DNA of 64,000 nt from Flavobacterium beibuense F44-8 (GCF_000769915.1 NZ_JRLV01000010.1:62001-126000); one strand, 5' to 3'. Numbered from the stretch's first letter, positions 36,672-44,971 are shown. Notes: generated by a model from the sequence alone, not told the origin. Made by a program: numbers and translations.

Positions 36672-38050
36672 TATTTCACTTTTGGAATAGTAACTGTTTC
36701 ATTAATCCAGCAACCATAAACAATTTCGTCGCCTTTTCTTTTTCCGGCTTCTTTCACCTCATCACGAGTAGGCAGTCTTTTCTCATAATTCTCAATCATG
36801 GAAGCAACAGTGCCTTTATACTTAACATCAGCCTCTTCAGCCTTCTTTACAGTATCAATAGCAAGCCAAAGCAAAGCTTTCCTTTCAAAATCAGTAATAT
36901 TACACTCTTTTGTTACCGAAGCATACATCTCAGCAAGGAAAATATAAGCTCGGGCTTTTTTAGGATTAGCCTTAACCGTTTTCAAAATATATTCTTTGGC
37001 TCTTGCCTTATCTGAATTTCTTAATATTCCGGCAACTTTATAATACACCTCAGCCTTTTGATCAACATCAGTTTCAAGTTGTGCCGACTTATCAAAGTAT
37101 TCTGCAGCACCGTCAACGTTATTTTTCCTAAGCTCAATAGTACCCATATTAAAAGCCGATTGAGCAGAAGGTTTTAACTTATATAAAGCTGTAGCGCCTT
37201 TTGTTAATACTTCCGACTCATAACATCTGTTTAGAAACATCACATTAACAAGAGCCTCAAGCCAGTCGCTGTTTTCTTTGTTCTTTTCAAAATTAGCAGT
37301 GTAATATTCTTCCAGCCCTTTGCAACTAAAATGCTTTGACGATTGCCTGTCTACATTCTCCCCCACAGCGGTAAGCACGTCAATATCTTTATTTGCCCTT
37401 CCCAAAAAGTCTTTCTCTTCCTGAGTAAGTGGCTCGGTCTCTTCTTTTAGCTTTAACTGATTTTGCCTATCGGCAATTCTGTTTTTTGCATACATTACCT
37501 GAGTGGAAATAGCCCCAAATTTTTCGGTAAAATCAGTTAGCGTAATTTCCTGTCCGGCTTCAAAACGTTTAAGATAAGTATTATAATAAGCCTCTATAGC
37601 TTTGTAATCAGTATAATCATGCGGTTGCAATACAAAAGCAGCATCAAGCGCTTTAAAAACCTCCTTCTCATCTGCCAGCCTGTAATCGCTTTGTATTAAA
37701 GCCTTATTGATATCATTGCTGTTCTTAGCTTTCGGGAAGTTTTTATTATGCAACTGATACACTCCAAAAATACTATCGGCAAATTGCTGTCTTAACTCTT
37801 TAGTTTGAGCCGATTCAATCTTATACACTAAAGCAGTTTCCGCCAGTATGTATAGTTTTTCGTCAACATTAGGGCATTTTTTCACAAGCCCTTTAAACTC
37901 CTGCAATGCATCATCATATTTTTCAGCTTTTACAGTTTGCTCAAAAGCAGCAATTTGCTCTTCACATTTTGAAGTTTGCTGCGCTACAGCTGTAAAAACC
38001 GAAGCGATAAATAAAAAAGCTGTTAGATTTTTCTTTATCATAAATGACAC
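36671..38050 (-). CDS. Exported tetratricopeptide-repeat protein
   Basis: A 459-residue protein with a signal peptide (about residues 1-23, ending TAVAQ) and helical repeats. Clear TPR-like units occur at about 295-400 (PSAQSAFNMGTIELRKNNVD, GAAEYFDKSAQLETDVDQKA, AEVYYKVAGILRNSDKARAK, ARAYIFLAEMYAS), and weaker ones earlier. A long coiled central segment is Glu/Lys-rich. It likely scaffolds protein contacts in the periplasm. Its stop overlaps the lptC start, and the FadL-like porin lies 11 bases upstream, suggesting a role in envelope assembly that cannot be specified. Confidence 0.85.
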   Translation of the reverse strand: MSFMIKKNLTAFLFIASVFTAVAQQTSKCEEQIAAFEQTVKAEKYDDALQEFKGLVKKCPNVDEKLYILAETALVYKIESAQTKELRQQFADSIFGVYQLHNKNFPKAKNSNDINKALIQSDYRLADEKEVFKALDAAFVLQPHDYTDYKAIEAYYNTYLKRFEAGQEITLTDFTEKFGAISTQVMYAKNRIADRQNQLKLKEETEPLTQEEKDFLGRANKDIDVLTAVGENVDRQSSKHFSCKGLEEYYTANFEKNKENSDWLEALVNVMFLNRCYESEVLTKGATALYKLKPSAQSAFNMGTIELRKNNVDGAAEYFDKSAQLETDVDQKAEVYYKVAGILRNSDKARAKEYILKTVKANPKKARAYIFLAEMYASVTKECNITDFERKALLWLAIDTVKKAEEADVKYKGTVASMIENYEKRLPTRDEVKEAGKRKGDEIVYGCWINETVTIPKVK

Positions 38051-38061
38051 ATTTTTAAGGA

Positions 38062-39327
38062 TTAGTTAAACTTACGCTTAACAAACCATTTTTCGTTAAA
38101 CGATAACCCAACATGCAGGTTAAAATAATTTTCCTGTATTAGTCCGGCGTTAGTAGTACCACGCTTGCCATACTCAAAACCTATGTTAAGGTTAGACCCG
38201 CCAATACCACTTCCAAGCGGCAAACCTAAACCGAAGCTTACACCAAGATCGGTTATATCTTCACCATTTAAAACAAGACCGGTATTTTCATACCTCACAC
38301 CTGCCCTGTAAGTAACCCTGCTCAAATAACTGGTAAACGAATTGTACTTAGGAATAAAATACCCTCCTAACGACATTCTGTATGAACTTTGGAATGAAGC
38401 ATCAGATACGTTATCAAACCTATTACCAAGTTCGTTACTTTCCTGAGCAGTATATTCTGCACCTACAAACCATTTTCTCTCTACACCAAATCCTGTACCA
38501 ATACTATATGCTGAAGGTAATTTTACCTTTTCATCAAAGCTAGATTCATCAAGCGCATCCATAATCGTTTCTGCCCCACTATTAGCATAAGAAACTACCG
38601 CTATATTACGTGTTACCGAACTATTTAACGTAGCAGAAGGCGCGTAAGTCGCAGCAGCATACCATGTAAGACCATTTTCAAAACGGGTTTGATATGTAGC
38701 ACCTAAATTAAATGATGCACCACCATAGTGGGAATCGTTACTCTCTCTTGTAGGATATTGCACATCTGAAACAGCTATTATAGATTTTGTTTCAATATTA
38801 CCAAAGTTGTACTGGATTTCTGCACCAACACTAAGCTTTGGAGTAATAGCATAAGAAGCCGCTCCATACACACGGTTCAATCCGCCCTTACCGTTAAACC
38901 TTCTGTATCTCTCTAAACCATCACCGTCTACAGATGAATTATCCAGCTTATACCCTACCGAAGTAAGCGGCATTAAACCAAAGCCCACCCCAAATTTATT
39001 ATTTACAGGAACCCCTATTGCAATATAATTAAACGTAGTTCTATTAGCTTTTTCACTAGCTTCATCTGTTTTTAAAGTGGTAGCCGAAGTATTGGCCCCA
39101 ACTGTAAAAGTGGTGAATTTTAAAGCTGCATAACCCGAAGGGTTTTGAAGATTAACGTGAATACTATCTCTTAGTATCCCTACGCCTCCCATACTTATAT
39201 TCTCTACAGTACCTTTAAACTTTCTGTCACCCAGGCCGTAGTATGAATATGGTGACGAATTACTCTCTTGTGAAAATATTACCCCCGAAGAAAGAAGGAA
39301 TATACCTGCGATTATCTTTTTAATCAT
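38062..39327 (-). CDS. FadL/OmpP1-like outer-membrane beta-barrel protein
   Basis: A 421-residue protein with a signal peptide (about residues 1-19, ending GVIFSQ) and a barrel of long alternating strands. The opening NSSPYSYYGLGDRKFKGTVE and NISMGGVGILRDSIHVNLQN resemble the N-terminal hatch of Bacteroidota OmpP1/FadL-type proteins, where the mature N terminus plugs the pore. The final strands end FNLHVGLSFNEKWFVKRKFN. The substrate (fatty acids or other hydrophobic compounds) is not evident. It overlaps coaX by 8 bases, which is an unusual pairing for an outer-membrane protein. Confidence 0.82.
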   Translation of the reverse strand: MIKKIIAGIFLLSSGVIFSQESNSSPYSYYGLGDRKFKGTVENISMGGVGILRDSIHVNLQNPSGYAALKFTTFTVGANTSATTLKTDEASEKANRTTFNYIAIGVPVNNKFGVGFGLMPLTSVGYKLDNSSVDGDGLERYRRFNGKGGLNRVYGAASYAITPKLSVGAEIQYNFGNIETKSIIAVSDVQYPTRESNDSHYGGASFNLGATYQTRFENGLTWYAAATYAPSATLNSSVTRNIAVVSYANSGAETIMDALDESSFDEKVKLPSAYSIGTGFGVERKWFVGAEYTAQESNELGNRFDNVSDASFQSSYRMSLGGYFIPKYNSFTSYLSRVTYRAGVRYENTGLVLNGEDITDLGVSFGLGLPLGSGIGGSNLNIGFEYGKRGTTNAGLIQENYFNLHVGLSFNEKWFVKRKFN

Positions 39328-40054
39328 TGTTGGTTTTATATATATACAAATTGTTCAAACTTTCCAGTAGAAAATTTGAATTGGCAAATATGGTGTTTTT
39401 TAATCTTTTAGCCAAAAATTCAGCATCTCCTCCTGTTAATATAACCGTTAAATCTTCATAGTCCCTACTATAGTCTTTTATAAACCCCTCAATTTCATGC
39501 AAAAAACCATTCACAGCTCCCGAATGCATTGAGCCCGAAGTAGAGTTTCCAATATAGTTTATCGGCTCTTCAGGATATAACAACGGAAGTTTAGCGGTAA
39601 AATTATGCATGGCATCATAGCGCATTTGTAATCCGGGAGCAATAGCACCTCCAAGGTAGTGATTGTTCCTGTCTATAAAATCGTAGGTTATACAGGTTCC
39701 GGCATCGAGCACCAGTCTGTTTTTATCAGGATATTGCAGTACGGCACCTGTTGCTAGCACCATCCTGTCTATACCTAAAGTAGCCGGAGTGGCATATTTA
39801 TTTATAAACGGAAACAAAAAAGTATGATTCACTACCTCAACACGGGTATGTTTTTGAAGTAGGCTTATTACTTCTTTTTCCTTTTCTCCTACCGAAGAGA
39901 GGATGGAAACCTCAATTTTTTCATATTGATGAAAAATTTTTTTAATTTTTTTTTCGGCCTCGTTTTTCTCAAAAACAAATTTCTCTTTTAAGGCATTTAC
40001 CTCAAACACAGCGGCTTTAATTTTTGTATTTCCTATATCTACGGCTAAAAGCAT
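39320..40054 (-). CDS. coaX: Type III pantothenate kinase
   Basis: From the ATG at 40054 the protein has 244 residues. It belongs to the ASKHA-fold type III enzymes that phosphorylate pantothenate, the first step of coenzyme A synthesis. The phosphate loop is AVDIGNTKIKAAVFE (about residues 4-18), the pantothenate region TPATLGIDRMVLATGA (about 92-107), and the second phosphate motif VLDAGTCITYDFI with YLGGAIAPGLQMRYDAMH. An upstream in-frame ATG at 40084 lies before the -7 element and is rejected as the start. It heads the minus-strand envelope block and overlaps the FadL-like gene by 8 bases. Confidence 0.95.
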   Translation of the reverse strand: MLLAVDIGNTKIKAAVFEVNALKEKFVFEKNEAEKKIKKIFHQYEKIEVSILSSVGEKEKEVISLLQKHTRVEVVNHTFLFPFINKYATPATLGIDRMVLATGAVLQYPDKNRLVLDAGTCITYDFIDRNNHYLGGAIAPGLQMRYDAMHNFTAKLPLLYPEEPINYIGNSTSGSMHSGAVNGFLHEIEGFIKDYSRDYEDLTVILTGGDAEFLAKRLKNTIFANSNFLLESLNNLYIYKTNND

Positions 40055-40073
40055 TTTCCTTTTGTTAGTGCAG

Positions 40074-40081
40074 CAAAGATA
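40074..40081 (-). promoter_or_regulatory. -7 promoter element of coaX
   Basis: On the minus strand TATCTTTG fits TAnnTTTG. It lies 20 bases upstream of the ATG at 40054 and downstream of the longer-frame start at 40084, fixing the start and giving the promoter of the coaX-to-ppiD block. Confidence 0.6.
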
Positions 40082-40106
40082 CAAATTGATTTTTTTTGAT
40101 TTTTGT

Positions 40107-40137
40107 TTTGGATAATATAAAAATGGTTCTATATTTG
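40107..40137 (+). promoter_or_regulatory. Consensus promoter of tRNA-Phe
   Basis: TTTG at 40107-40110, a 19-base spacer and TATATTTG at 40130-40137 form a textbook Bacteroidota promoter 16 bases before the mature tRNA. Confidence 0.8.
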
Positions 40138-40153
40138 CACCCGCAATGACAAC

Positions 40154-40226
40154 GGTACCTTAGCTCAGTTGGTAGAGCAATGGACTGAAAATCCATGTGT
40201 CCCTGGTTCGATTCCTGGAGGTACCA
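40154..40226 (+). tRNA. tRNA-Phe (anticodon GAA)
   Basis: A 73-base cloverleaf. The acceptor stem pairs GGTACCT (40154-40160) with AGGTACC (40219-40225), and the discriminator is A at 40226. The D arm contains AGCTCAGTTGGTAGAGC, the anticodon loop CTGAAAA carries GAA at 40187-40189 between ATGGA and TCCAT, and the T arm contains GGTTCGATTCC. The 3' CCA is not encoded. A strong terminator follows after 7 bases, so the gene is a stand-alone transcription unit. Confidence 0.98.
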
Positions 40227-40233
40227 CAAACAA

Positions 40234-40266
40234 AAAAGCCGATTTACAAAATGTAAATCGGCTTTT
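40234..40266. terminator. Intrinsic terminator after tRNA-Phe
   Basis: AAAAGCCGATTTAC pairs perfectly with GTAAATCGGCTTTT around AAAAT, followed by more Ts. It ends the tRNA transcript and, with A-runs on the other side, probably also the minus-strand lysine-rich protein gene. Confidence 0.9.
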
Positions 40267-40291
40267 GTTTTTTATGTAAAACCTGTACTGA

Positions 40292-40525
40292 TTATTTGTA
40301 TTTCTTGTTAAAAGCATCACTACGCTTTTCATTTTTCACTTCAGGCTGTTTTTGTACCGGTGGTGTAGAGGTTAACTGCCCGTTCTTATCAACATAGACA
40401 AACATATCTTCCAGGCTTTTCCCTTTATTGTTGTTTGTTTTCCTGTCCTCCCTCTTTAATTCTTTTTCTTTTTTCTTTTTAATCTTCTTTTTGATATTCT
40501 CTTTTTTTGTAAATGAGTCTGGCAT
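40292..40525 (-). CDS. Lysine-rich small protein resembling the extension of flavobacterial cold-shock proteins
   Basis: A 77-residue, strongly basic protein (about residues 7-35 are nearly all Lys, Glu, Arg and Asn) followed by NKGKSLEDMFVYVDKNGQL and STPP. As I recall them, this pattern (basic helix, then a LEDM-YVD-NG-TPP segment) matches the N-terminal extension that precedes the cold-shock domain in some flavobacterial proteins. Here there is no nucleic-acid-binding cold-shock domain; the protein simply ends DAFNKKYK. It may bind RNA or ribosomes through its charge. It lies on the same strand as the RRM gene, separated by a hairpin, in a small RNA-related neighbourhood next to tRNA-Phe. 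Confidence 0.75.
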   Translation of the reverse strand: MPDSFTKKENIKKKIKKKKEKELKREDRKTNNNKGKSLEDMFVYVDKNGQLTSTPPVQKQPEVKNEKRSDAFNKKYK

Positions 40526-40612
40526 AAATGTTATTTAGTTTTTAATTTATATTTACTTGTTTGTATTTGGCTATAAAAGCCAATGTAATATTCTAAGCAC
40601 GCCTTGAAACAG

Positions 40613-40655
40613 AAAAACTAAGGATAATACATAAAATGTGCTACCCTTAGTTTTT
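40613..40655. terminator. Hairpin between the RRM gene and the lysine-rich protein gene
   Basis: AAAAACTAAGG pairs perfectly with CCTTAGTTTTT around a 21-base loop. On the minus strand it follows the RRM stop by about 18 bases and ends in a short U-run, so it probably ends (fully or partly) RRM transcription before the lysine-rich gene. Confidence 0.7.
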
Positions 40656-40672
40656 TTTTAGTCAGGTTAGCT

Positions 40673-40963
40673 CTAGTAACTTCTTTTATTGAACTTAAAG
40701 TTCCCTCCTCCCGAATGGGAAGGCTTTTTACGGGCTTCGTTAACAACTATCGTACTGGATTCAAAAACAGTTGCATTAAGCTCATCAATAGCTTTCTCTC
40801 CTTCTTTTTTACTACTCATTTCAACAAAACCAAATCCTTTGGAAAAACCGGTAAGACTGTCTGTTATAATTTTCGCTGTTTCGACCTCGCCATAAGTTGC
40901 GAATAGGTCGCGTAATTTGGTTTCTGAAGTCTCCTGACTCAGATTCCCTACATAAATGTTCAT
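40673..40963 (-). CDS. RRM-domain RNA-binding protein
   Basis: A 96-residue single-RRM protein. RNP2 is MNIYVGNL (residues 1-8) and RNP1 is KGFGFVEM (about 43-50), with the aromatic residues that stack on RNA bases intact. A short glycine-containing basic tail, SGGGNFKFNKRSY, follows. Similar small RRM proteins in cyanobacteria and Bacteroidota are often cold-induced and bind single-stranded RNA. It has a long upstream untranslated region on the minus strand and sits beside a cold-shock-extension-like gene. Confidence 0.93.
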   Translation of the reverse strand: MNIYVGNLSQETSETKLRDLFATYGEVETAKIITDSLTGFSKGFGFVEMSSKKEGEKAIDELNATVFESSTIVVNEARKKPSHSGGGNFKFNKRSY

Positions 40964-41266
40964 GATAAAATTTGTTTAGATTAGAAAAGTGGCAACTGAA
41001 ACGCCGGGCTGAAGAGAAAGTGTAAACAAATTGCAGATCAGAAAAAGCTCAGGCAGAAAACCAATATCGGTAAAGGTAAGCATAATAATTTCATTTACAC
41101 CATTTTATTGTAAAAATCACACAAAACAGCACTTATATATCACTACATAAGAGTTAAGAAAAAACATAATAATAAATACTTCATTTTTTAAGACTAAAAC
41201 CAAAGAAAAAGCCTACAACATTTTTAAACCGATTGCGTTATTCATTACACAATCAAACCAACAGTA
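40964..41266. other. 303-base intergenic region between the divergent RRM and DoxX-like genes
   Basis: No coding sequence is evident. On the minus strand TACCTTTA at 41078-41071 is one mismatch from a -7 box and would give the RRM transcript a leader of about 100 bases containing a locally GC-rich patch near 41010-41020. The half next to the DoxX-like gene is very A/T-rich, and I see no clear TAnnTTTG element for that gene. Confidence 0.4.
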
Positions 41267-42523
41267 ATGAATAATTCAAACACCTTATCTCAAGCGCCAT
41301 GGAATGGCTTCACTAAATTTCTTTTCAGGTTTTTCTTTGCTTATTGCACCTTTTCAATACTACCCATAATAGGGAACACCCTGTTTAACATCACTAACGA
41401 ATTAATTAGTCCGCTACTGGACATTGAAATTGTTAGACACCTCAGCGGTAGTGGAGACACCCTGTATGACTATTCCAAACTAGCCTTCATACTTATCCTT
41501 GCACTAATAGTAGCATTAATTTGGACACTTATTGACCGTAAAAGCAAAGAATACAAACTTACACTTTACTGGCAGGAAACCTACATCCGTTATTACTTAG
41601 GTGCTTTTATGCTGGTGTACGGATTCTCTAAAGTTATCAAAACCCAGTTTGGATATCCTTCACTTAGTGCCCTGCTATCACCTTTAGGTAATAAATCACC
41701 TATGGGGCTGGCATGGACATTCATGGGATATTCTGACACCTACACTATATTTTCAGGTTTATGTGAAGTAGCAGGCGGCTTACTTTTAATGTACCGTAAA
41801 ACACGAACACTGGGAGCCGTTGTATGTTTTGGCGTAATGCTAAACGTGTTTCTAATGAACATGTCTTATGATATACCGGTAAAACTATTCTCTTTTGAAT
41901 TGCTACTCCTTTCCGCTTTCCTTATAGGGCTCGATTATAAAAGACTTGTAAATGTATTTATCCTGAATAAACCCGTAAGTGCACAACTTAACCGAAACCC
42001 ATTTAAACCAAAATGGGCAAATCTTACTACACAGATATTAAAAGGGATAGCTATTATAGCAGCAGTGTCGCTTATGATTTACAGAGGGGTAGAATCGCAA
42101 GTACAATATGGAGATATCGCCCCTAAACCACCCATGTATGGAATTTATGAGGTAGAAAACTTTATCATAAACAACGACACCCTTCCACCTATGCTTACTG
42201 ACACCATAAGGTGGCGCTATGTTGTTTTAGACAAATGGGATTCAGGTAATATTTTTAAAATGCATACAAAAGGATACAACAGCAGGATATATTTCAGATC
42301 AAAAGCCGATACCATTAACAAACATATTTCATTTTTAAGCTATAAAGATTCTATAGAAATAGGTAAGTTTAAATACTACAAAACCGATAGTATTCATTAT
42401 GCCTTTGAGGGCATTTATAAAAATGACACTATAAAATTAAATACTCTGCGTACAGATGAGAACGACTACCTGCTTATGAACAGAGGGTTCCATTGGATAA
42501 ACGAATATCCGTATAACAGATAA
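41267..42523 (+). CDS. DoxX-like membrane protein with a C-terminal beta-rich domain
   Basis: A 418-residue protein with about seven predicted helices in residues 15-275 (for example FLFRFFFAYCTFSILPIIGN, LAFILILALIVALIWTLI, YYLGAFMLVYGFSKVIKTQF). The central part, from YLGAFMLVYGFSKV through SGLCEVAGGLLLMYRKTRTLGAVVCF, resembles the DoxX family. About 140 residues after the last helix are soluble, rich in aromatic and charged residues, and probably beta-stranded (YVVLDKWDSGNIFKMHTKGY, FEGIYKNDTIKLNTLR), perhaps lipocalin-like. Function is unknown. It is divergent from the RRM gene and ends at a terminator before the porin gene. Confidence 0.75.
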   Translation: MNNSNTLSQAPWNGFTKFLFRFFFAYCTFSILPIIGNTLFNITNELISPLLDIEIVRHLSGSGDTLYDYSKLAFILILALIVALIWTLIDRKSKEYKLTLYWQETYIRYYLGAFMLVYGFSKVIKTQFGYPSLSALLSPLGNKSPMGLAWTFMGYSDTYTIFSGLCEVAGGLLLMYRKTRTLGAVVCFGVMLNVFLMNMSYDIPVKLFSFELLLLSAFLIGLDYKRLVNVFILNKPVSAQLNRNPFKPKWANLTTQILKGIAIIAAVSLMIYRGVESQVQYGDIAPKPPMYGIYEVENFIINNDTLPPMLTDTIRWRYVVLDKWDSGNIFKMHTKGYNSRIYFRSKADTINKHISFLSYKDSIEIGKFKYYKTDSIHYAFEGIYKNDTIKLNTLRTDENDYLLMNRGFHWINEYPYNR

Positions 42524-42548
42524 ATAATCATTATCGATATTAAAACAC

Positions 42549-42580
42549 AAAAGCCTCTGAAAATCAGAGGCTTTTTTTTT
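42549..42580 (+). terminator. Intrinsic terminator after the DoxX-like gene
   Basis: AAAAGCCTCTG pairs with CAGAGGCTTTT around AAAAT, followed by a run of Ts. It separates the DoxX-like gene from the porin gene. Confidence 0.92.
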
Positions 42581-42614
42581 GTAAATTAGTTATACCCAAC
42601 TGAAGACCAACCCA

Positions 42615-43805
42615 ATGAACAAAATATTACCTTACCTGCTTTTGCTCCTCCATTTATCGGTATTTTCACAAACCGAGAAAGATTCCTCTTCCGTTGTAAA
42701 AGTACATTACGGACACAAAGGTTTTGAACTCACTACAGCAAACGACCGTTTTGAGATGCAGATAAGGGCGCGACTACAATTTAGAGCAGCTACACCGGGT
42801 GACCAGAATCCGTTAACCTATGATGATTTTCAAACCGACAACAAAACGGTTTTTAAAATAAACAGGGCGCGACTCAAGGTAGGCGGGCATGCTTATGAAT
42901 CATGGCTTAAATATTATTTTGAATACGAACTCTCACAAAGCAACCTGCTTGACTTTAGGGTAATGTTAGAAAAGTGGGACTTTTTAAGTTTTAAGGCTGG
43001 GCAATGGAAAGTGGAGTTTTCCCGTGAACGATTTATTAGTAGTGGTGAACAGCAAATGGTAGACCGCTCCCTTATAAACCGCGAATTCACAATGGACAGA
43101 CAGCAGGGTATTGAGGTTTACGGACACCTGAAAGGCAAAGGTATAATTGACTTTAATTACTGGGTCGCTGCACTTACCGGAACAGGGCGCGGTAATACTG
43201 CTAACGATGATAATAACCTTATGTATTTCGGGCGATTGCAATGGAATTTTTTAGGGCGTGAGGTAGGATTCGAAAGCAGTGATTTGGAGTTTCATGAAAA
43301 ACCTGCTGCTATAATCGCTTTTTCAGCAGCCACAAACCGTAGTCCTTACACGCGTTTCTCACAGGCAGGTGGTGGTTACATAACCGGATTTGAAGACGGT
43401 CTTGACGGACAGTACAGGGTAAACCAAAACAATTTAGAAACAGCTTTTGTATACCGCGGATTTTCGGGACAGGCCGAATGGCATCATAAAAATATTTTTG
43501 ACAAACTTAATGGAGACCAAAAAACCCAAATGAGGGGATATTACTTTCAGGGCGGGTACTTTTTTCATTACCTGCTGGACTGGTTTCCTAAAAAAATGGA
43601 GATTGCCGCCCGATATGCCGAATATAAACCAAACATTGATTTAGCGCAAAACCTGGAGACAGAAACCTCTATTGCGTGTAACTGGTTTTTCCATGGGCAC
43701 GCGTGCAAACTCACAGGCGAAGGATCGTATTTCAGTTATCATGACAAAAGTCTTCCTTATGAAGGCGGATGGCGCTTTAGGCTTCAGCTAGATATTTCTT
43801 TTTAA
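42615..43805 (+). CDS. Phosphate-selective-type porin (OprO/OprP family)
   Basis: A 396-residue outer-membrane protein with a signal peptide (about residues 1-18, ending SVFSQ) and a barrel. ANDRFEMQIRARLQFRAA (about 42-59), FKINRARLKVGGHAYESWLKYYFEYEL, LSFKAGQWKVEFSRERFISS and REVGFESSDLEF resemble the OprO/P porin family, which passes phosphate, polyphosphate or other anions. Family members differ in ion preference, so the substrate is open. It is preceded by a terminator and lies 2.2 kb upstream of the phosphoesterase locus, with one flavoprotein gene between. Confidence 0.85.
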   Translation: MNKILPYLLLLLHLSVFSQTEKDSSSVVKVHYGHKGFELTTANDRFEMQIRARLQFRAATPGDQNPLTYDDFQTDNKTVFKINRARLKVGGHAYESWLKYYFEYELSQSNLLDFRVMLEKWDFLSFKAGQWKVEFSRERFISSGEQQMVDRSLINREFTMDRQQGIEVYGHLKGKGIIDFNYWVAALTGTGRGNTANDDNNLMYFGRLQWNFLGREVGFESSDLEFHEKPAAIIAFSAATNRSPYTRFSQAGGGYITGFEDGLDGQYRVNQNNLETAFVYRGFSGQAEWHHKNIFDKLNGDQKTQMRGYYFQGGYFFHYLLDWFPKKMEIAARYAEYKPNIDLAQNLETETSIACNWFFHGHACKLTGEGSYFSYHDKSLPYEGGWRFRLQLDISF

Positions 43806-43846
43806 TATTTCTGTCCGTTTATATTTTCTGTAACTAGGCTATACTT

Positions 43847-43854
43847 TACTTTTG
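43847..43854 (+). promoter_or_regulatory. -7 promoter element of the flavoprotein gene
   Basis: TACTTTTG fits TAnnTTTG and lies 25 bases before the ATG at 43880. No clear -33 TTTG is seen. Confidence 0.5.
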
Positions 43855-43879
43855 CAAAGTATCGAGCTAAAAAACAATT

Positions 43880-44971
43880 ATGGATAATTTTGAGTTTAAA
43901 GATTTATGGACACAAACCATAAAAGAACATGCAGCACAATCAGAACAAAACGGTAAACTGCATCATGAAATCCTTAACCTCATCCATTCCCAAAACTGGT
44001 TTAACATTTATGCACCGAAAGTATATGGCGGACTGGAAAAACCATTACCCGAAATACTGCGACTGGAAGAACAGATTGCAAAAGCCGACGGCAGTACCGG
44101 ATGGACCGTTACCCTATGCAGCGGAGCAGCATGGTTTGCTGCATTTTTAGACCCTGATTTAGCAAAAGAGGTATTCAGTAACCCAAAAGCCTGCCTGGCA
44201 GGAAGCGGTGCTGCAACAGGAACAGCAACCGTTACCCCAAACGGATATAGCATTAACGGTAGCTGGAAACATGCCAGCGGAGCATTGCACGCCACTCATT
44301 TCACCATGAACTGCATGATTAAAAACAATGATGGATCTGCAGTTTTTAATAATGATAATGAAGAACTCGTACTTTCCTTCCTTCTTAAAAAAGAAGAAGT
44401 GACCATAGTACCTAACTGGCCTTCTATGGGAATGGTAGCATCGGGCAGTCATAGCTTTACGGTAAATAATATTGAAGTCCCTGCAAACCGAAGCTTTACT
44501 ATAAACGGAAGCCCTAAAACAGCTGCTCCCTACCTCAACTATCCTTTCCTGCAATTAGCCGAAGCCACACTGGCTGTAAACTTTTTAGGAATGGCATCAC
44601 ATTTTATTGAATTGGTTAAAGATTTGTTTTACAACAGGTCGGGTATGGAACGTTTCACCCCTGAACAGAAATCTTATTTTGAAAACGAATTCATAAAAGC
44701 AAAATCACAACTTCAAAATGATTCACAGCAATTTTATGAAGTAGTAGACCTATCATGGGAGAACTACATAAAACAAGATACTATCCCTAACGATATACTG
44801 AAGCAGGTATCACATTACAGCAGAACTTTAGCACATACTGCCCGAAAAGTAACCGATACCCTTTACCCTTACTGCGGACTGGAAGCTGCCAAAACCGAAT
44901 CGGAACTTAATCGTGTATGGAGGGACTTACATACGGCAAGTCAGCATTCGTTACTCACTTTCCCGTTTTAA
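43880..44971 (+). CDS. Acyl-CoA-dehydrogenase-fold flavoprotein, possibly a flavin-dependent monooxygenase
   Basis: A 363-residue protein with the acyl-CoA dehydrogenase layout: helical N domain (about residues 1-110, YAPKVYGGLEKPLPEILRLEEQIAKADGSTGW), beta domain (about 115-215, GYSINGSWKHASGALHATHF) and C-terminal helices. The C terminus contains LNRVWRDLHTASQHSLL, like the RDxxxxxxH segment of HpaB/DszC/HsaA-type flavin-dependent monooxygenases (Acyl-CoA_dh_2), and no obvious catalytic Glu of true dehydrogenases is seen. It may therefore hydroxylate a small molecule using reduced flavin from a partner reductase; that partner is not in the window. It stands alone between the porin and the sigma-factor gene. 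Confidence 0.75.
   Translation: MDNFEFKDLWTQTIKEHAAQSEQNGKLHHEILNLIHSQNWFNIYAPKVYGGLEKPLPEILRLEEQIAKADGSTGWTVTLCSGAAWFAAFLDPDLAKEVFSNPKACLAGSGAATGTATVTPNGYSINGSWKHASGALHATHFTMNCMIKNNDGSAVFNNDNEELVLSFLLKKEEVTIVPNWPSMGMVASGSHSFTVNNIEVPANRSFTINGSPKTAAPYLNYPFLQLAEATLAVNFLGMASHFIELVKDLFYNRSGMERFTPEQKSYFENEFIKAKSQLQNDSQQFYEVVDLSWENYIKQDTIPNDILKQVSHYSRTLAHTARKVTDTLYPYCGLEAAKTESELNRVWRDLHTASQHSLLTFPF

Noticed and set aside
44008-44554. Two long minus-strand open frames across the flavoprotein gene
   Set aside because: They run antisense inside a gene with clear acyl-CoA-dehydrogenase motifs, lack domains and signal sequences, and have no promoter.
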